Shown piece after piece: positions 26,624-34,003 of a stretch of DNA of 64,000 nt. This DNA is from Bacillota bacterium (lineage in GTDB: Bacteria; Bacillota_I; Bacilli_A; RF39; UBA660), in contig JAEYYH010000032.1 in assembly GCA_023430885.1 (NCBI GenBank), forward strand, positions 52,300 to 116,299, written 5' to 3'. Both the position numbers and the translations under genes were made by a program. The stretch's first letter is position 1; every line of letters begins with the position of its first letter. The notes under the pieces are model-generated. The model was not told the DNA's origin. It worked only from the letters and a program-made list of their open reading frames with translations, and did no database searches.

Positions 26624-26645
26624 GAAAAAAGCACTTATTGTGCTG
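26624..26645 (-). terminator. Terminator overlapping the end of greA
   Basis: Short stem AGCAC / GTGCT with loop AATAA, then TTTTTTC on the minus strand; it includes the last greA codons. Confidence 0.65.
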
Positions 26646-27117
26646 AAATTTCTAATATTTTTACATCATAATCATCGGCATCACATTTTACAGTTGCTAT
26701 ATCGCCAACTTTTTTACCAAGTATAGCTTGCGCTATTGGTGATTCATTTGAAATCTTATTTTCAAATGGGTCAGCTTCAGTTCTACCAACAATTAAATAA
26801 AGTTCTGTTTCTTTGTCGTCTACAAATTCAATTTTTACAGAAGTTCCAATTGAAACACTATCAGTATTAATTTTATCTTCACTAATTACTTCAGCAGTTT
26901 CTAATATTTTCTCAAGTTCTGTTATTCTTGATTCTATAACAGCTTGTTCATTTCTAGCAGCATCATATTCAGCATTTTCTGATAGATCTCCTAGAGCTCT
27001 AGCATCTTTTAATGCTTGAATATTTTCAGGTCTTTTTACTGTTTTCAAGACTTCAAGTTCTGCTTGTAACTCTTGTAAACCTTTCCCTGTCAAATAAGTT
27101 TTTTCTGCATTTGCCAT
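26635..27117 (-). CDS. greA: Transcription elongation factor GreA
   Basis: 160 residues, standard length. The N-terminal coiled-coil contains the acidic tip DLSENAEYDAARNEQ (about 46-60), the region that enters the RNA polymerase secondary channel and stimulates cleavage of backtracked RNA. The C-terminal FKBP-like domain has the usual SNESPIAQAILGKKVGD motif. RBS GAGGTG. It lies directly after trhP2, as in Bacillus, where udk sits between them; here udk is absent. Confidence 0.95.
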   Translation of the reverse strand: MANAEKTYLTGKGLQELQAELEVLKTVKRPENIQALKDARALGDLSENAEYDAARNEQAVIESRITELEKILETAEVISEDKINTDSVSIGTSVKIEFVDDKETELYLIVGRTEADPFENKISNESPIAQAILGKKVGDIATVKCDADDYDVKILEISAQ

Positions 27118-27169
27118 ATTTATTCACCTCAAATTAATTTTATTTATTTTGTAAACCTACAAAATAATA

Positions 27170-28390
27170 CTATACTTTAGTAGTTTTGTCAACTATTTTT
27201 ATACGCATCATATCATTTTGATTTACTGGTTTATCAACATGCATTTTAACTATTTGTTTTGGATGTCTAACTACTGAAATAGTGTTATCATCCTCATCAA
27301 TTATTTTATCTATAGTATATGTAAATGTTTTAGTTTTAGGACCAAAAAATTCTACTATATCACCTGTTTTAAAATAGTTTCTTTGTTCTAAAGTAACTAT
27401 TTGATTTTCTTTGTCATAATCAAGTACTATTCCTAAAAAATCTTGATTAGATATTTCCACTCTACCATTATAATATTGACTTTCTTTACCATAGTTTCCT
27501 AGGAAGAACTGACTAATACTATCTCTATTAGCACATGCTCTAAGTACTTTCTCATAATCACTATTATATTCATAGTTTTCCATATTATCATAATATTCGT
27601 CTATTACTTTACGATATATTCCTACTACAGTAGCTATATAGTAAACTGATCTCATTCTTCCTTCAATCTTGAATGAAGATATGCCCATATCACACATTTC
27701 AGGAATATGTTTAAGTTCTGATAAATCTTTAGTACAGAAGGTAAAATCTTTTTCACCTTGCAGTGCTTCTTCTTTATCATTTAACAAATTAAAATCCCAT
27801 CTGCATATCTGAGCACAGCCACCACGGTTAGCATCTCTAGCAGTAAAGAAATTAGAAAGTACGCATCTACCACTAAATGATGAACACATAGCTCCATGAA
27901 TGAATGTTTCTATTTCAATATCAACATTATCTATTATTTCTTTTATATCTTCTTTTGATGCTTCTCTACCCATTACTATTCTAGCAACACCTTGTTTTTT
28001 CCAAAACTTAATGGCTTCTATGTTTAGAGTCGAAGCTTGAGTAGATACATGTATTTCTAAATTGGTATTATCTTTTGCTATTTTAATTATGGCTGGATCA
28101 CTAACAATAATAGCATCTACCCCAGCTTTTTCAAGTTCTTTTAAGTACTCTACTAAAGCATCTATTTCTTTATTATGTAGTACTATATTTACGGTAACAT
28201 GAACTCTTTTATTTAAAGAGTGAGCAAAGTTGCATCCCTCTTTAATATCATCTAATGTAAAATTGATAGCGTTAGCTCTAAGACCAAAAGCAGGTCCTCC
28301 TATATATACAGCATCTGCTCCATATATTAAAGCTATTTTTAATCTTTCTAAGTCTCCAGCTGGAGATAACAATTCTGGTTTCTTAATCAT
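27170..28390 (-). CDS. trhP2: U32-family tRNA hydroxylation protein, TrhP2-like
   Basis: 406 residues. Starts KPELLSPAGDLERLKIALIYGADAVYIGG, the peptidase-U32 signature, with the cluster CVLSNFFTARDANRGGCAQICRWDF (Cys residues at about 173-200) that places it with the prephenate-dependent tRNA uridine hydroxylases (E. coli TrhP/YegQ, B. subtilis YrrO). It is expected to form 5-hydroxyuridine at wobble position 34, which TrmR then methylates. Its ATG overlaps the trhP1 stop by eight bases. The peptidase name is historical; tRNA modification is the better call. Confidence 0.88.
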   Translation of the reverse strand: MIKKPELLSPAGDLERLKIALIYGADAVYIGGPAFGLRANAINFTLDDIKEGCNFAHSLNKRVHVTVNIVLHNKEIDALVEYLKELEKAGVDAIIVSDPAIIKIAKDNTNLEIHVSTQASTLNIEAIKFWKKQGVARIVMGREASKEDIKEIIDNVDIEIETFIHGAMCSSFSGRCVLSNFFTARDANRGGCAQICRWDFNLLNDKEEALQGEKDFTFCTKDLSELKHIPEMCDMGISSFKIEGRMRSVYYIATVVGIYRKVIDEYYDNMENYEYNSDYEKVLRACANRDSISQFFLGNYGKESQYYNGRVEISNQDFLGIVLDYDKENQIVTLEQRNYFKTGDIVEFFGPKTKTFTYTIDKIIDEDDNTISVVRHPKQIVKMHVDKPVNQNDMMRIKIVDKTTKV

Positions 28391-29243
28391 TTTTCTTCAC
28401 CTTGTAGATAGTTTCTTTATATAAGAAACCTAAATTTGTTTTAAACATACTATCAATTTTTTCTTTATAATCATTTACATTATCATTAGTTACTGTTTTA
28501 AACATATATACTACTTCTTTAAATTTATCATCATCTATACTAAAACTATTTAATACCATATAGTCTACTTTAGTATTTAATACCTCAGTAATACCATTTA
28601 GTATATGTGAAGAATAAGCAACTGTGCCATCTTCAGAATCAATAATTTGATATTTATTTCCTTCTTTTTCTAGTATATTAATTTTACTATCATCTTTAAG
28701 GTCAAAAGTATCTAAATAATTTTTAACTAAATGTCTTCTACTTACAAACATAGGTAAATATCCAAACAAAGTTACCATTAATTTTGCTGATGCTTTTTCT
28801 TTTATTTCGTTTATTTCTTCTATTGTTATTTCACTAGAAAGATATGTATATTTAGCACCAAAATCATACCAATAATTACTTGTTAAATAATTAGTAGTTA
28901 AATGTTCTTGATTCCAAACAAGAGCAGTTTTTAGTCCTAACTCTTCTTTCATATTTACTATGGCTATATCATAATACATTATTCCATCTATTTCTTTTTT
29001 ATCTAATTCTAGTAATGTTTCTTTTAAATAATCTAAATCACTATTAAACATATTTTTATTTAATGATATAAATATCTCTTTATTATTTTGATTACATATA
29101 TCAATTATTTCAAATACTTCTTGTCTAGTGAAATTAAATGGCATATTGATACAAAGTTTATTAATTCCTACAATAACTCCGTCAATATTATCAATTATTT
29201 CACTTATTTGTTTCATACTACTAGGCATTACTAATAACTTCAT
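28383..29243 (-). CDS. trhP1: U32-family tRNA hydroxylation protein, TrhP1-like
   Basis: 286 residues, the shorter partner corresponding to B. subtilis YrrN. Barrel-type sequence with LVMPSSMKQI at the start, FISLNKNMFNSDLDYLKETL and DGIMYYDIAIV in the middle, as in the N-terminal half of U32 proteins, and VTLFGYLPMFVSRRHLVKNYL near residue 165. It lacks the cysteine cluster of TrhP2. The two genes overlap and probably form a complex. A TTGCAT-17-TATAAT promoter lies just upstream. Confidence 0.85.
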   Translation of the reverse strand: MKLLVMPSSMKQISEIIDNIDGVIVGINKLCINMPFNFTRQEVFEIIDICNQNNKEIFISLNKNMFNSDLDYLKETLLELDKKEIDGIMYYDIAIVNMKEELGLKTALVWNQEHLTTNYLTSNYWYDFGAKYTYLSSEITIEEINEIKEKASAKLMVTLFGYLPMFVSRRHLVKNYLDTFDLKDDSKINILEKEGNKYQIIDSEDGTVAYSSHILNGITEVLNTKVDYMVLNSFSIDDDKFKEVVYMFKTVTNDNVNDYKEKIDSMFKTNLGFLYKETIYKVKKND

Positions 29244-29285
29244 ATCATCACTTCCATTTCTAAGTTATACATCATATAACTAATT

Positions 29286-29314
29286 ATTATATATTAGTTT
29301 AGTGTATAATGCAA
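29286..29314 (-). promoter_or_regulatory. Promoter of trhP1-trhP2
   Basis: Minus strand TTGCAT (29309-29314), 17 bp, TATAAT (29286-29291), about 40 bp before the trhP1 start codon. Confidence 0.6.
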
Positions 29315-29321
29315 AACATTT

Positions 29322-30140
29322 TTATCTTTTTTGCAATTTTTGTATTTCTCTTAGTGATTCATCACGTAATTTACAATAATCACTTGTTATTTTTTTTATC
29401 ATTTGAGTTGGTTTTTTGCCTAAGTCGCTATCTTTTTTATATAAACCTTTATCTAGTATTTCTTCTAAAGATTCCATTATTCTAAATTTTGTAAAATCTG
29501 AATATATAGCATTATTTATTATTATTTGATTAATAGGCTCGGTTAAAAATTCAACACTCTCTGTTTTTGATTTGTAACCACTTCTAATAACTTTTAACAT
29601 TGCAATTAGATTATCTCTTGTTATATCCTTTTTCAAGTATAGAATAGTAAGAGAATTAAATAAATTAATCCATTCATTTCCTATCCCATATCCGCCACCA
29701 GAAATACGTCTATCTACTCTTTCAATTATCTTACTACCTTTTGTTTTATCACTATTATATTCATAGTTTTGCTCAATTAATTCAATAAAATTAGAATCAA
29801 TCAAAAACCTAAGCGATTGTAAATCACTTACCTTTTCTGAAGACGCTATATCTTTAATTACTTTTTTATAAAAGTCAATATCTGCTAAATGTCTATTACT
29901 TATTACTAAGCCTTTTTCTTCAAACACCATCTTATTTATAATTTGTCTTAATCTTTTGGATACAAAATACTTATGATGTTCGATACTTTTTGAAAAATAA
30001 GTATAATGGTTAGAATGTGCTATTTTACAAGTATCACCTTGGATATTAAAAGAAGGGTAACTATTACCTCCTTGAAATCTATATAGCATACTTGCTTTTT
30101 CTAAACTTATATTTTCTAGTATACTATGCCTAAATTCCAT
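29322..30140 (-). CDS. Hypothetical protein, 272 aa, inserted between trmR and trhP1
   Basis: No signal or TM segment; a mixed alpha protein rich in charged residues. Visible blocks are SMLYRFQGGNSYPSFNIQGD, FVSKRLRQIINKMVFEEKG, and an Arg/Gly stretch VDRRISGGGYGIGNEWINLF. I recognise no family or catalytic motif. The very strong RBS AAGGAGGGA and its own terminator-bounded position mark it as a single-gene unit that interrupts the otherwise Bacillus-like gene order, suggesting lineage-specific insertion. Confidence 0.65.
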   Translation of the reverse strand: MEFRHSILENISLEKASMLYRFQGGNSYPSFNIQGDTCKIAHSNHYTYFSKSIEHHKYFVSKRLRQIINKMVFEEKGLVISNRHLADIDFYKKVIKDIASSEKVSDLQSLRFLIDSNFIELIEQNYEYNSDKTKGSKIIERVDRRISGGGYGIGNEWINLFNSLTILYLKKDITRDNLIAMLKVIRSGYKSKTESVEFLTEPINQIIINNAIYSDFTKFRIMESLEEILDKGLYKKDSDLGKKPTQMIKKITSDYCKLRDESLREIQKLQKR

Positions 30141-30191
30141 AATATCCCTCCTTAAATTTCACAATATAATAGCACATTTTAAATAATAAAT

Positions 30192-30219
30192 CAAAAAGAA
30201 TAACTATTTGTTATTCCTT
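30192..30219 (-). terminator. Terminator overlapping the end of trmR
   Basis: Stem AAGGAATAAC / GTTATTCTT then TTTGATTT on the minus strand. Confidence 0.7.
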
Positions 30220-30785
30220 TTGCTTATCATAAGACCATCGCCTATATCAACATACTTGGAATTATACTCTTTATTGCTATCAAGCCACTCTAAATACGTC
30301 TTTATTTTTCTTATTAATTGTCTAACATTACGACTATCTATTTTGTCATCTGAAAATGTTAAACCATGAAAATTTATATTATCAGTAATAATAGTTCCAT
30401 TATTATTTAAATTCTTTTCATATTTTTGAAAAAACTTTATAGATTGGGCTTTAGCAGCATCTATAAATATTAAATCATAACGGCCTGTTACTTCTAATTC
30501 TAAAGCATCACCATATATAGCATTTATTTTATCTTCTAAATTAAATGCTTTTATATTTTTAATTGCTTCTTCATATCTTCCCTTATCTCTTTCAATGGTT
30601 GTTACTGTTATATCATTATCCATCATTGTCATTCTTATAGCTGAATAACCTATAGCAGTTCCTATTTCTAATATGTTTTTTACATTATTCTCTCTTACAT
30701 ATTTAGTAAGAAATTCTATACCATCATGTTCCATTATAGGAACACCATGGACTTTGGCATAATTCTCTATATCTTCTATGCGCAC
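30204..30785 (-). CDS. trmR: tRNA 5-hydroxyuridine O-methyltransferase, TrmR-like
   Basis: About 193 residues, a SAM-dependent class I O-methyltransferase. SAM-binding motif I is VKNILEIGTAIGYSAIRM, with the acidic residue after motif II in VTTIERDKGRYEEA; DLIFIDAAKAQ carries the metal-binding aspartate and GTIITDNINFHG the second. Located beside mltG and trhP genes as B. subtilis yrrM (trmR), which makes 5-methoxyuridine at tRNA position 34. The start is ambiguous: TTG at 30788 or GTG at 30785; GTG is five bases after GCGGGG and was chosen. It overlaps the mltG end by ten bases. Confidence 0.88.
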   Translation of the reverse strand: MRIEDIENYAKVHGVPIMEHDGIEFLTKYVRENNVKNILEIGTAIGYSAIRMTMMDNDITVTTIERDKGRYEEAIKNIKAFNLEDKINAIYGDALELEVTGRYDLIFIDAAKAQSIKFFQKYEKNLNNNGTIITDNINFHGLTFSDDKIDSRNVRQLIRKIKTYLEWLDSNKEYNSKYVDIGDGLMISKRNNK

Positions 30786-31846
30786 CAATTCCCCGCCGCC
30801 TTTAACTGATTAATTGTATTGTAATGACCATTATCATCGTAGTTTAAATATGTTTTGCCACTACAATCTGCTACAAAGTAATAGTAGTTATGACTAGTTG
30901 GATTAAATACTGCTTTTAAAGATTCTTCACCAGGATTATCAATTGGTCCGACTGGAAGACCAGCTCTTGAGGTACATCTTGTATTATAAGAATTTGAACA
31001 ATCATTTAGTTCTTTACTTGTTAATGAATATGAAAAATCATCAATTTTAGAACCATAATATGTTGTTACATCACTACCTAATGACCATCCGGCAGTTAGT
31101 CTATTATAAAATACTCCAGCTACCCCTGCTCTATCATCAGCATTAGCAGCTTCTAATTCAACAATAGAAGCAAGTGTCATTAACTGATGAATAGTATAAC
31201 TACTACTTTCAATACTTGATTTATATTTTGTTAATATTGTATCTGTTTGATCAAGCATTATTTTAAATATCTCTTTTACTGTGTTTATTTTTGATACTTG
31301 ATATGTTTCAGGAAATAAATATCCTTCTAAAGGATAATATATATTACTATTTAAAATATCATTTGTTAAAAACCAATATGTATTAATTAATTCATTTATA
31401 TATGTTGTATCTTTTAAGGTATTAAGTACATCATCGTAAGTATTATTAGTTTTTTCAGATATAACTTTAGCAATCTTACGTACATTATAACCTTCTTTAA
31501 AAGTTAAATTAACTGCGTTTGGATCGCTACTAGTACCACCTTCTAATATATTAATAATTTGTTTTACCGACATGTTCTTATTTAAAGTATATGTACCTGC
31601 TTGTAATTTTGCTGGTCTTGTTAGTTTAACATATACTTTATACCAAAACTCTGATCTAATTAATCCTTCACTATAAAGTGAGGACCCTAATGTATAGTAA
31701 GTTGAATTTTCCTCAGCAGTAAATTCAACTTCAACACTCTCATCACTTACAGAACTTATATTTATATTGAAATCTATTAATCCTACTACAATAATTGCTA
31801 CTAGCATAAATACTAGTATAAGTGTTATTCGAAATATTTTTTTCAT
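30776..31846 (-). CDS. mltG: Endolytic murein transglycosylase MltG (YceG-like)
   Basis: 356 residues. Single N-terminal TM (about 5-25), LysM-like region with FTAEENSTYYTLGSSLYSEGLI, then the YceG domain with the catalytic glutamate in LASIVELEAANADDRAGVAGVFYNRL, and SRAGLPVGPIDNPGEESLKAVFNP. It cleaves nascent glycan strands near the membrane and so sets their length. No clear Shine-Dalgarno precedes the ATG at 31846, and a terminator hairpin lies just upstream, so expression may depend on readthrough or a nearby promoter. It is adjacent to trmR as in Bacillus (yrrL-yrrM). Confidence 0.93.
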   Translation of the reverse strand: MKKIFRITLILVFMLVAIIVVGLIDFNINISSVSDESVEVEFTAEENSTYYTLGSSLYSEGLIRSEFWYKVYVKLTRPAKLQAGTYTLNKNMSVKQIINILEGGTSSDPNAVNLTFKEGYNVRKIAKVISEKTNNTYDDVLNTLKDTTYINELINTYWFLTNDILNSNIYYPLEGYLFPETYQVSKINTVKEIFKIMLDQTDTILTKYKSSIESSSYTIHQLMTLASIVELEAANADDRAGVAGVFYNRLTAGWSLGSDVTTYYGSKIDDFSYSLTSKELNDCSNSYNTRCTSRAGLPVGPIDNPGEESLKAVFNPTSHNYYYFVADCSGKTYLNYDDNGHYNTINQLKAAGNWCA

Positions 31847-31852
31847 AATGCA

Positions 31853-31884
31853 AGAAAAAAGTGCTTATTCTTCAGAAGCACTTT
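31853..31884 (-). terminator. Terminator/attenuator between yrzB and mltG
   Basis: Stem AAGTGCTT / AAGCACTT then TTTTCTTG on the minus strand, covering the final codons of the DUF1292 gene. Only 7 bp separate it from the mltG start. Confidence 0.65.
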
Positions 31885-32149
31885 CTTTAACTTCAGCTTG
31901 AATTTCTTCTAGGATTGTTTCAATTATTTTCCATTCTGATTCTGACTCGATAGGTATTAATTCACTCTCTGGTTTGTCAGGATTATAAATAGATGCATAT
32001 ACTCTTATATTTCCTGATTCGTCAGTAGTATTATCGGTATAAACCATATAATTTTTCTTAGTTTCGTCTGATTCAAATGTAAATAGTACTTCACACTCTA
32101 CTTCATTACCTTCCTTGTTTATTGCTTTAAATGTCATTTTTTCTTCCAT
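31865..32149 (-). CDS. yrzB: DUF1292 protein, YrzB-like
   Basis: 94 residues, acidic. Motifs FTFESDETKKNYMVYTDNT and VYASIYNPDKPESELIPIESESEWKIIETILEEI match the DUF1292 family, which sits between ruvX and mltG in many Bacillota. Function unknown. Separated from ruvX by two bases; its RBS (AAAGGAAGAT) overlaps the ruvX stop. Confidence 0.88.
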   Translation of the reverse strand: MEEKMTFKAINKEGNEVECEVLFTFESDETKKNYMVYTDNTTDESGNIRVYASIYNPDKPESELIPIESESEWKIIETILEEIQAEVKESASEE

Positions 32150-32151
32150 TT

Positions 32152-32574
32152 TTATCTTCCTTTCTCTATATCTAAATATGTTTGTAAAATTATATTAGCT
32201 GCCATTTTATCTACAACTTTTTTTCTCTTTTTTCTAGACATATCAGCCTGAATTAGATAATTATGGGCTGATACAGTAGATAATCTTTCATCTTGTAATA
32301 CAACTTCTATATTTAATAATTTTTCTATGTTTTCTTTAAATACAATTGTTGTTTCAGCTCTTTCACCAATTGTATTATTCATGTTTTTAGGGAAACCTAA
32401 AATTATCTTTCCTACTTTGTATTCTTTTACTATTCTAACTAGTTCATCATATAACTCTTCATATGCACTATCATTAAAACGTAAAGTAGTCAGACCTGTT
32501 GCAATGGTTTTAGTTTCATCACTAATAGATATTCCAAGCGTTCTCGTGCCTAAATCAAGCCCTAAATATCTCAT
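32152..32574 (-). CDS. ruvX: Putative Holliday junction resolvase RuvX (YqgF family)
   Basis: 140 residues with the RNase H-like fold: MRYLGLDLGTRTLGISISDE carries the first catalytic aspartate, KIILGFPKNMNNTIGERA the conserved GFPxxMxxxxG motif, EVVLQDERLSTVSA the DER motif, and KKVVDKMAANIILQTYLD the final aspartate. Roles in 16S rRNA processing and recombination have both been reported for the family. The ATG overlaps the ireB stop (ATGA). Confidence 0.92.
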   Translation of the reverse strand: MRYLGLDLGTRTLGISISDETKTIATGLTTLRFNDSAYEELYDELVRIVKEYKVGKIILGFPKNMNNTIGERAETTIVFKENIEKLLNIEVVLQDERLSTVSAHNYLIQADMSRKKRKKVVDKMAANIILQTYLDIEKGR

Positions 32575-32813
32575 CTATTAATGAACTCTTTAACTAATAC
32601 TTCTAGTATTTTAGCTCTTTCATATCTAGTTAGTTTCTTACGTGCTTCTTTATGACTAGATATATATCCAGGATCATCGCTCATAAGATAACCTACTATT
32701 TGATTAATAGGATCATATCCCTTATCTTCTAAAATTTCTGCAACTTCTTTTATAACTTCTGATATAGCAGCTTCCTCAATATCTTTAGTATTATAAATTT
32801 TTGTTTCACTCAT
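32571..32813 (-). CDS. ireB: IreB-family regulatory phosphoprotein (DUF965)
   Basis: 80 residues from the ATG at 32813 (MSETKIYNTKDI), chosen because AGGTGAT is well placed and the length matches the family; the frame is open 13 codons further. TKIYNTKDIEE, GYDPINQIVGYLMSDDPGYISSH and ARKKLTRYERAKILEVLVKEF are the family hallmarks. In enterococci IreB is phosphorylated at a threonine by the kinase IreK in cell-wall stress signalling; the same role here is inferred. It is first in the ireB-ruvX-yrzB unit, with a stop-start overlap to ruvX. Confidence 0.9.
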   Translation of the reverse strand: MSETKIYNTKDIEEAAISEVIKEVAEILEDKGYDPINQIVGYLMSDDPGYISSHKEARKKLTRYERAKILEVLVKEFINR

Positions 32814-32871
32814 TTTATCACCTACTTTATGAATACACTTATATTTTAACATTATTTTATTTTTTTATCAA

Positions 32872-32900
32872 CAAAAAAGATAGAAGTATTATTCTATCTT
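32872..32900 (-). terminator. Terminator after the zinc-ribbon gene
   Basis: Stem AAGATAGAA / TTCTATCTT then TTTTGTTG on the minus strand, touching the stop codon of the gene. Confidence 0.7.
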
Positions 32901-33924
32901 AAGATTGTGTTTTATATGTTTCTATGTAATCAAATATATAAGTGTCATCATATGTACCCATATATATATAATATAAGTCATTATTTTTATCTACAAAAAG
33001 CCATTCTTCTGAAATCCAACCGTCTTCATGAGCTGCTAATATAGTATAAGCATTATAACCATCTACAGTTTCATTACCTAATTTTACAGTTGCACCGCTT
33101 TTTTCATAATCATCAGCATAATATGCTATATAATCTGCGACTGTATACTCAGAATTTTTAATGCATGATAATGTTATTAATAACGTCTTATTTTCGTTAC
33201 TATACTGAAGAACATCATCATTAGTTGGTGTCCCATAATATCTTTCTATAGACTCTGGAACGTCCATAAAACCATAACCAGCTGCTCCTACACGAATCGT
33301 TTTTCCCGTAGGTTCTTCCTCTGTTACATAGTCATCTATATCGCCACTTGATTTAACATAATCAAAGACAATTGTATCATTTGCATAATCTTTATTAGCG
33401 TAAACAAATATTAGTTTTCCTGAATCTACTGATTCTTTTACATATGTAAATGAATTAGCATCATCATCTACTGAAGAAAAATCTGCTTCTTTTAAAGTAG
33501 TAAAGTACTCAAGAATTTCTTCTTCTGTTAAATCATCAGCATAATAAGCTAGAGTAGTTATACGACTACTACCATTAATTTGTGTATTAAATGAAACCAA
33601 ACTCTTTTGCCCTATAGCACTATATACAGTTGGTATTTTATCACTACCAAATTCAATAAATTCTTTGGTTTCATACTTACTTACAAATGAGAATGCTAGA
33701 GCAATAATTCCAACTATTATTGCTACCATTACAGCTATAGAACCAAATACTATTCCTAAAATCAAACCTGTTTTTGGTTTCTTTTTATTTCTATTTACTT
33801 GTCCTAAATTAGTTGATGGTGTAGGATTAACATTCATATTTACATTATTTCTAAGTGGTGTTCCACAATCAGCACAAAATCTCTCTCCAGGGTTAGACTT
33901 TCTACCACAATTTTCACAAAACAT
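32899..33924 (-). CDS. Zinc-ribbon membrane protein with extracellular domain, unknown function
   Basis: 341 residues. N-terminal zinc ribbon MFCENCGRK...FCADCG (C3, C6, C17, C20), a low-complexity linker with KKPK, TM helix about 53-77 (GLILGIVFGSIAVMVAII), and an extracellular part of ~260 residues. The latter has two similar units, one with LAYYADDLTEEEILEYF and one with TVADYIAYYADDYEKSGATV. Zinc ribbon plus one TM and a soluble outer domain is a common layout in Bacillota membrane proteins of unknown role. It lies between alaS and ireB as a separate unit, an addition relative to Bacillus order. Confidence 0.75.
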   Translation of the reverse strand: MFCENCGRKSNPGERFCADCGTPLRNNVNMNVNPTPSTNLGQVNRNKKKPKTGLILGIVFGSIAVMVAIIVGIIALAFSFVSKYETKEFIEFGSDKIPTVYSAIGQKSLVSFNTQINGSSRITTLAYYADDLTEEEILEYFTTLKEADFSSVDDDANSFTYVKESVDSGKLIFVYANKDYANDTIVFDYVKSSGDIDDYVTEEEPTGKTIRVGAAGYGFMDVPESIERYYGTPTNDDVLQYSNENKTLLITLSCIKNSEYTVADYIAYYADDYEKSGATVKLGNETVDGYNAYTILAAHEDGWISEEWLFVDKNNDLYYIYMGTYDDTYIFDYIETYKTQS

Positions 33925-33971
33925 ATTTTCAACTCCTATTATTACTATATTAAGTATAACATATTTTTAAT

Positions 33972-34003
33972 AAAAAAAAGCTATATTAGTCTAATATAGC
34001 TTT
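33972..34003 (-). terminator. Strong terminator overlapping the end of alaS
   Basis: Thirteen-base perfect stem AAAGCTATATTAG / CTAATATAGCTTT, one-base loop region, then TTTTTATT on the minus strand. It contains the alaS stop codon. Confidence 0.85.

Noticed and set aside
27146..27167. Terminator between greA and trhP2 (ATTTTGTA / TACAAAAT)
   Set aside because: On the minus strand this hairpin lies after trhP2 only by a few bases from greA's stop direction reversed (greA is upstream of it at higher coordinates with respect to transcription from greA outward); it has no T-run and is purely AT, so I do not call it.
29322..30140. udk (uridine kinase), expected in this region by Bacillus order
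   Set aside because: The 272-aa protein has no P-loop or uridine-kinase motif; udk is absent here.
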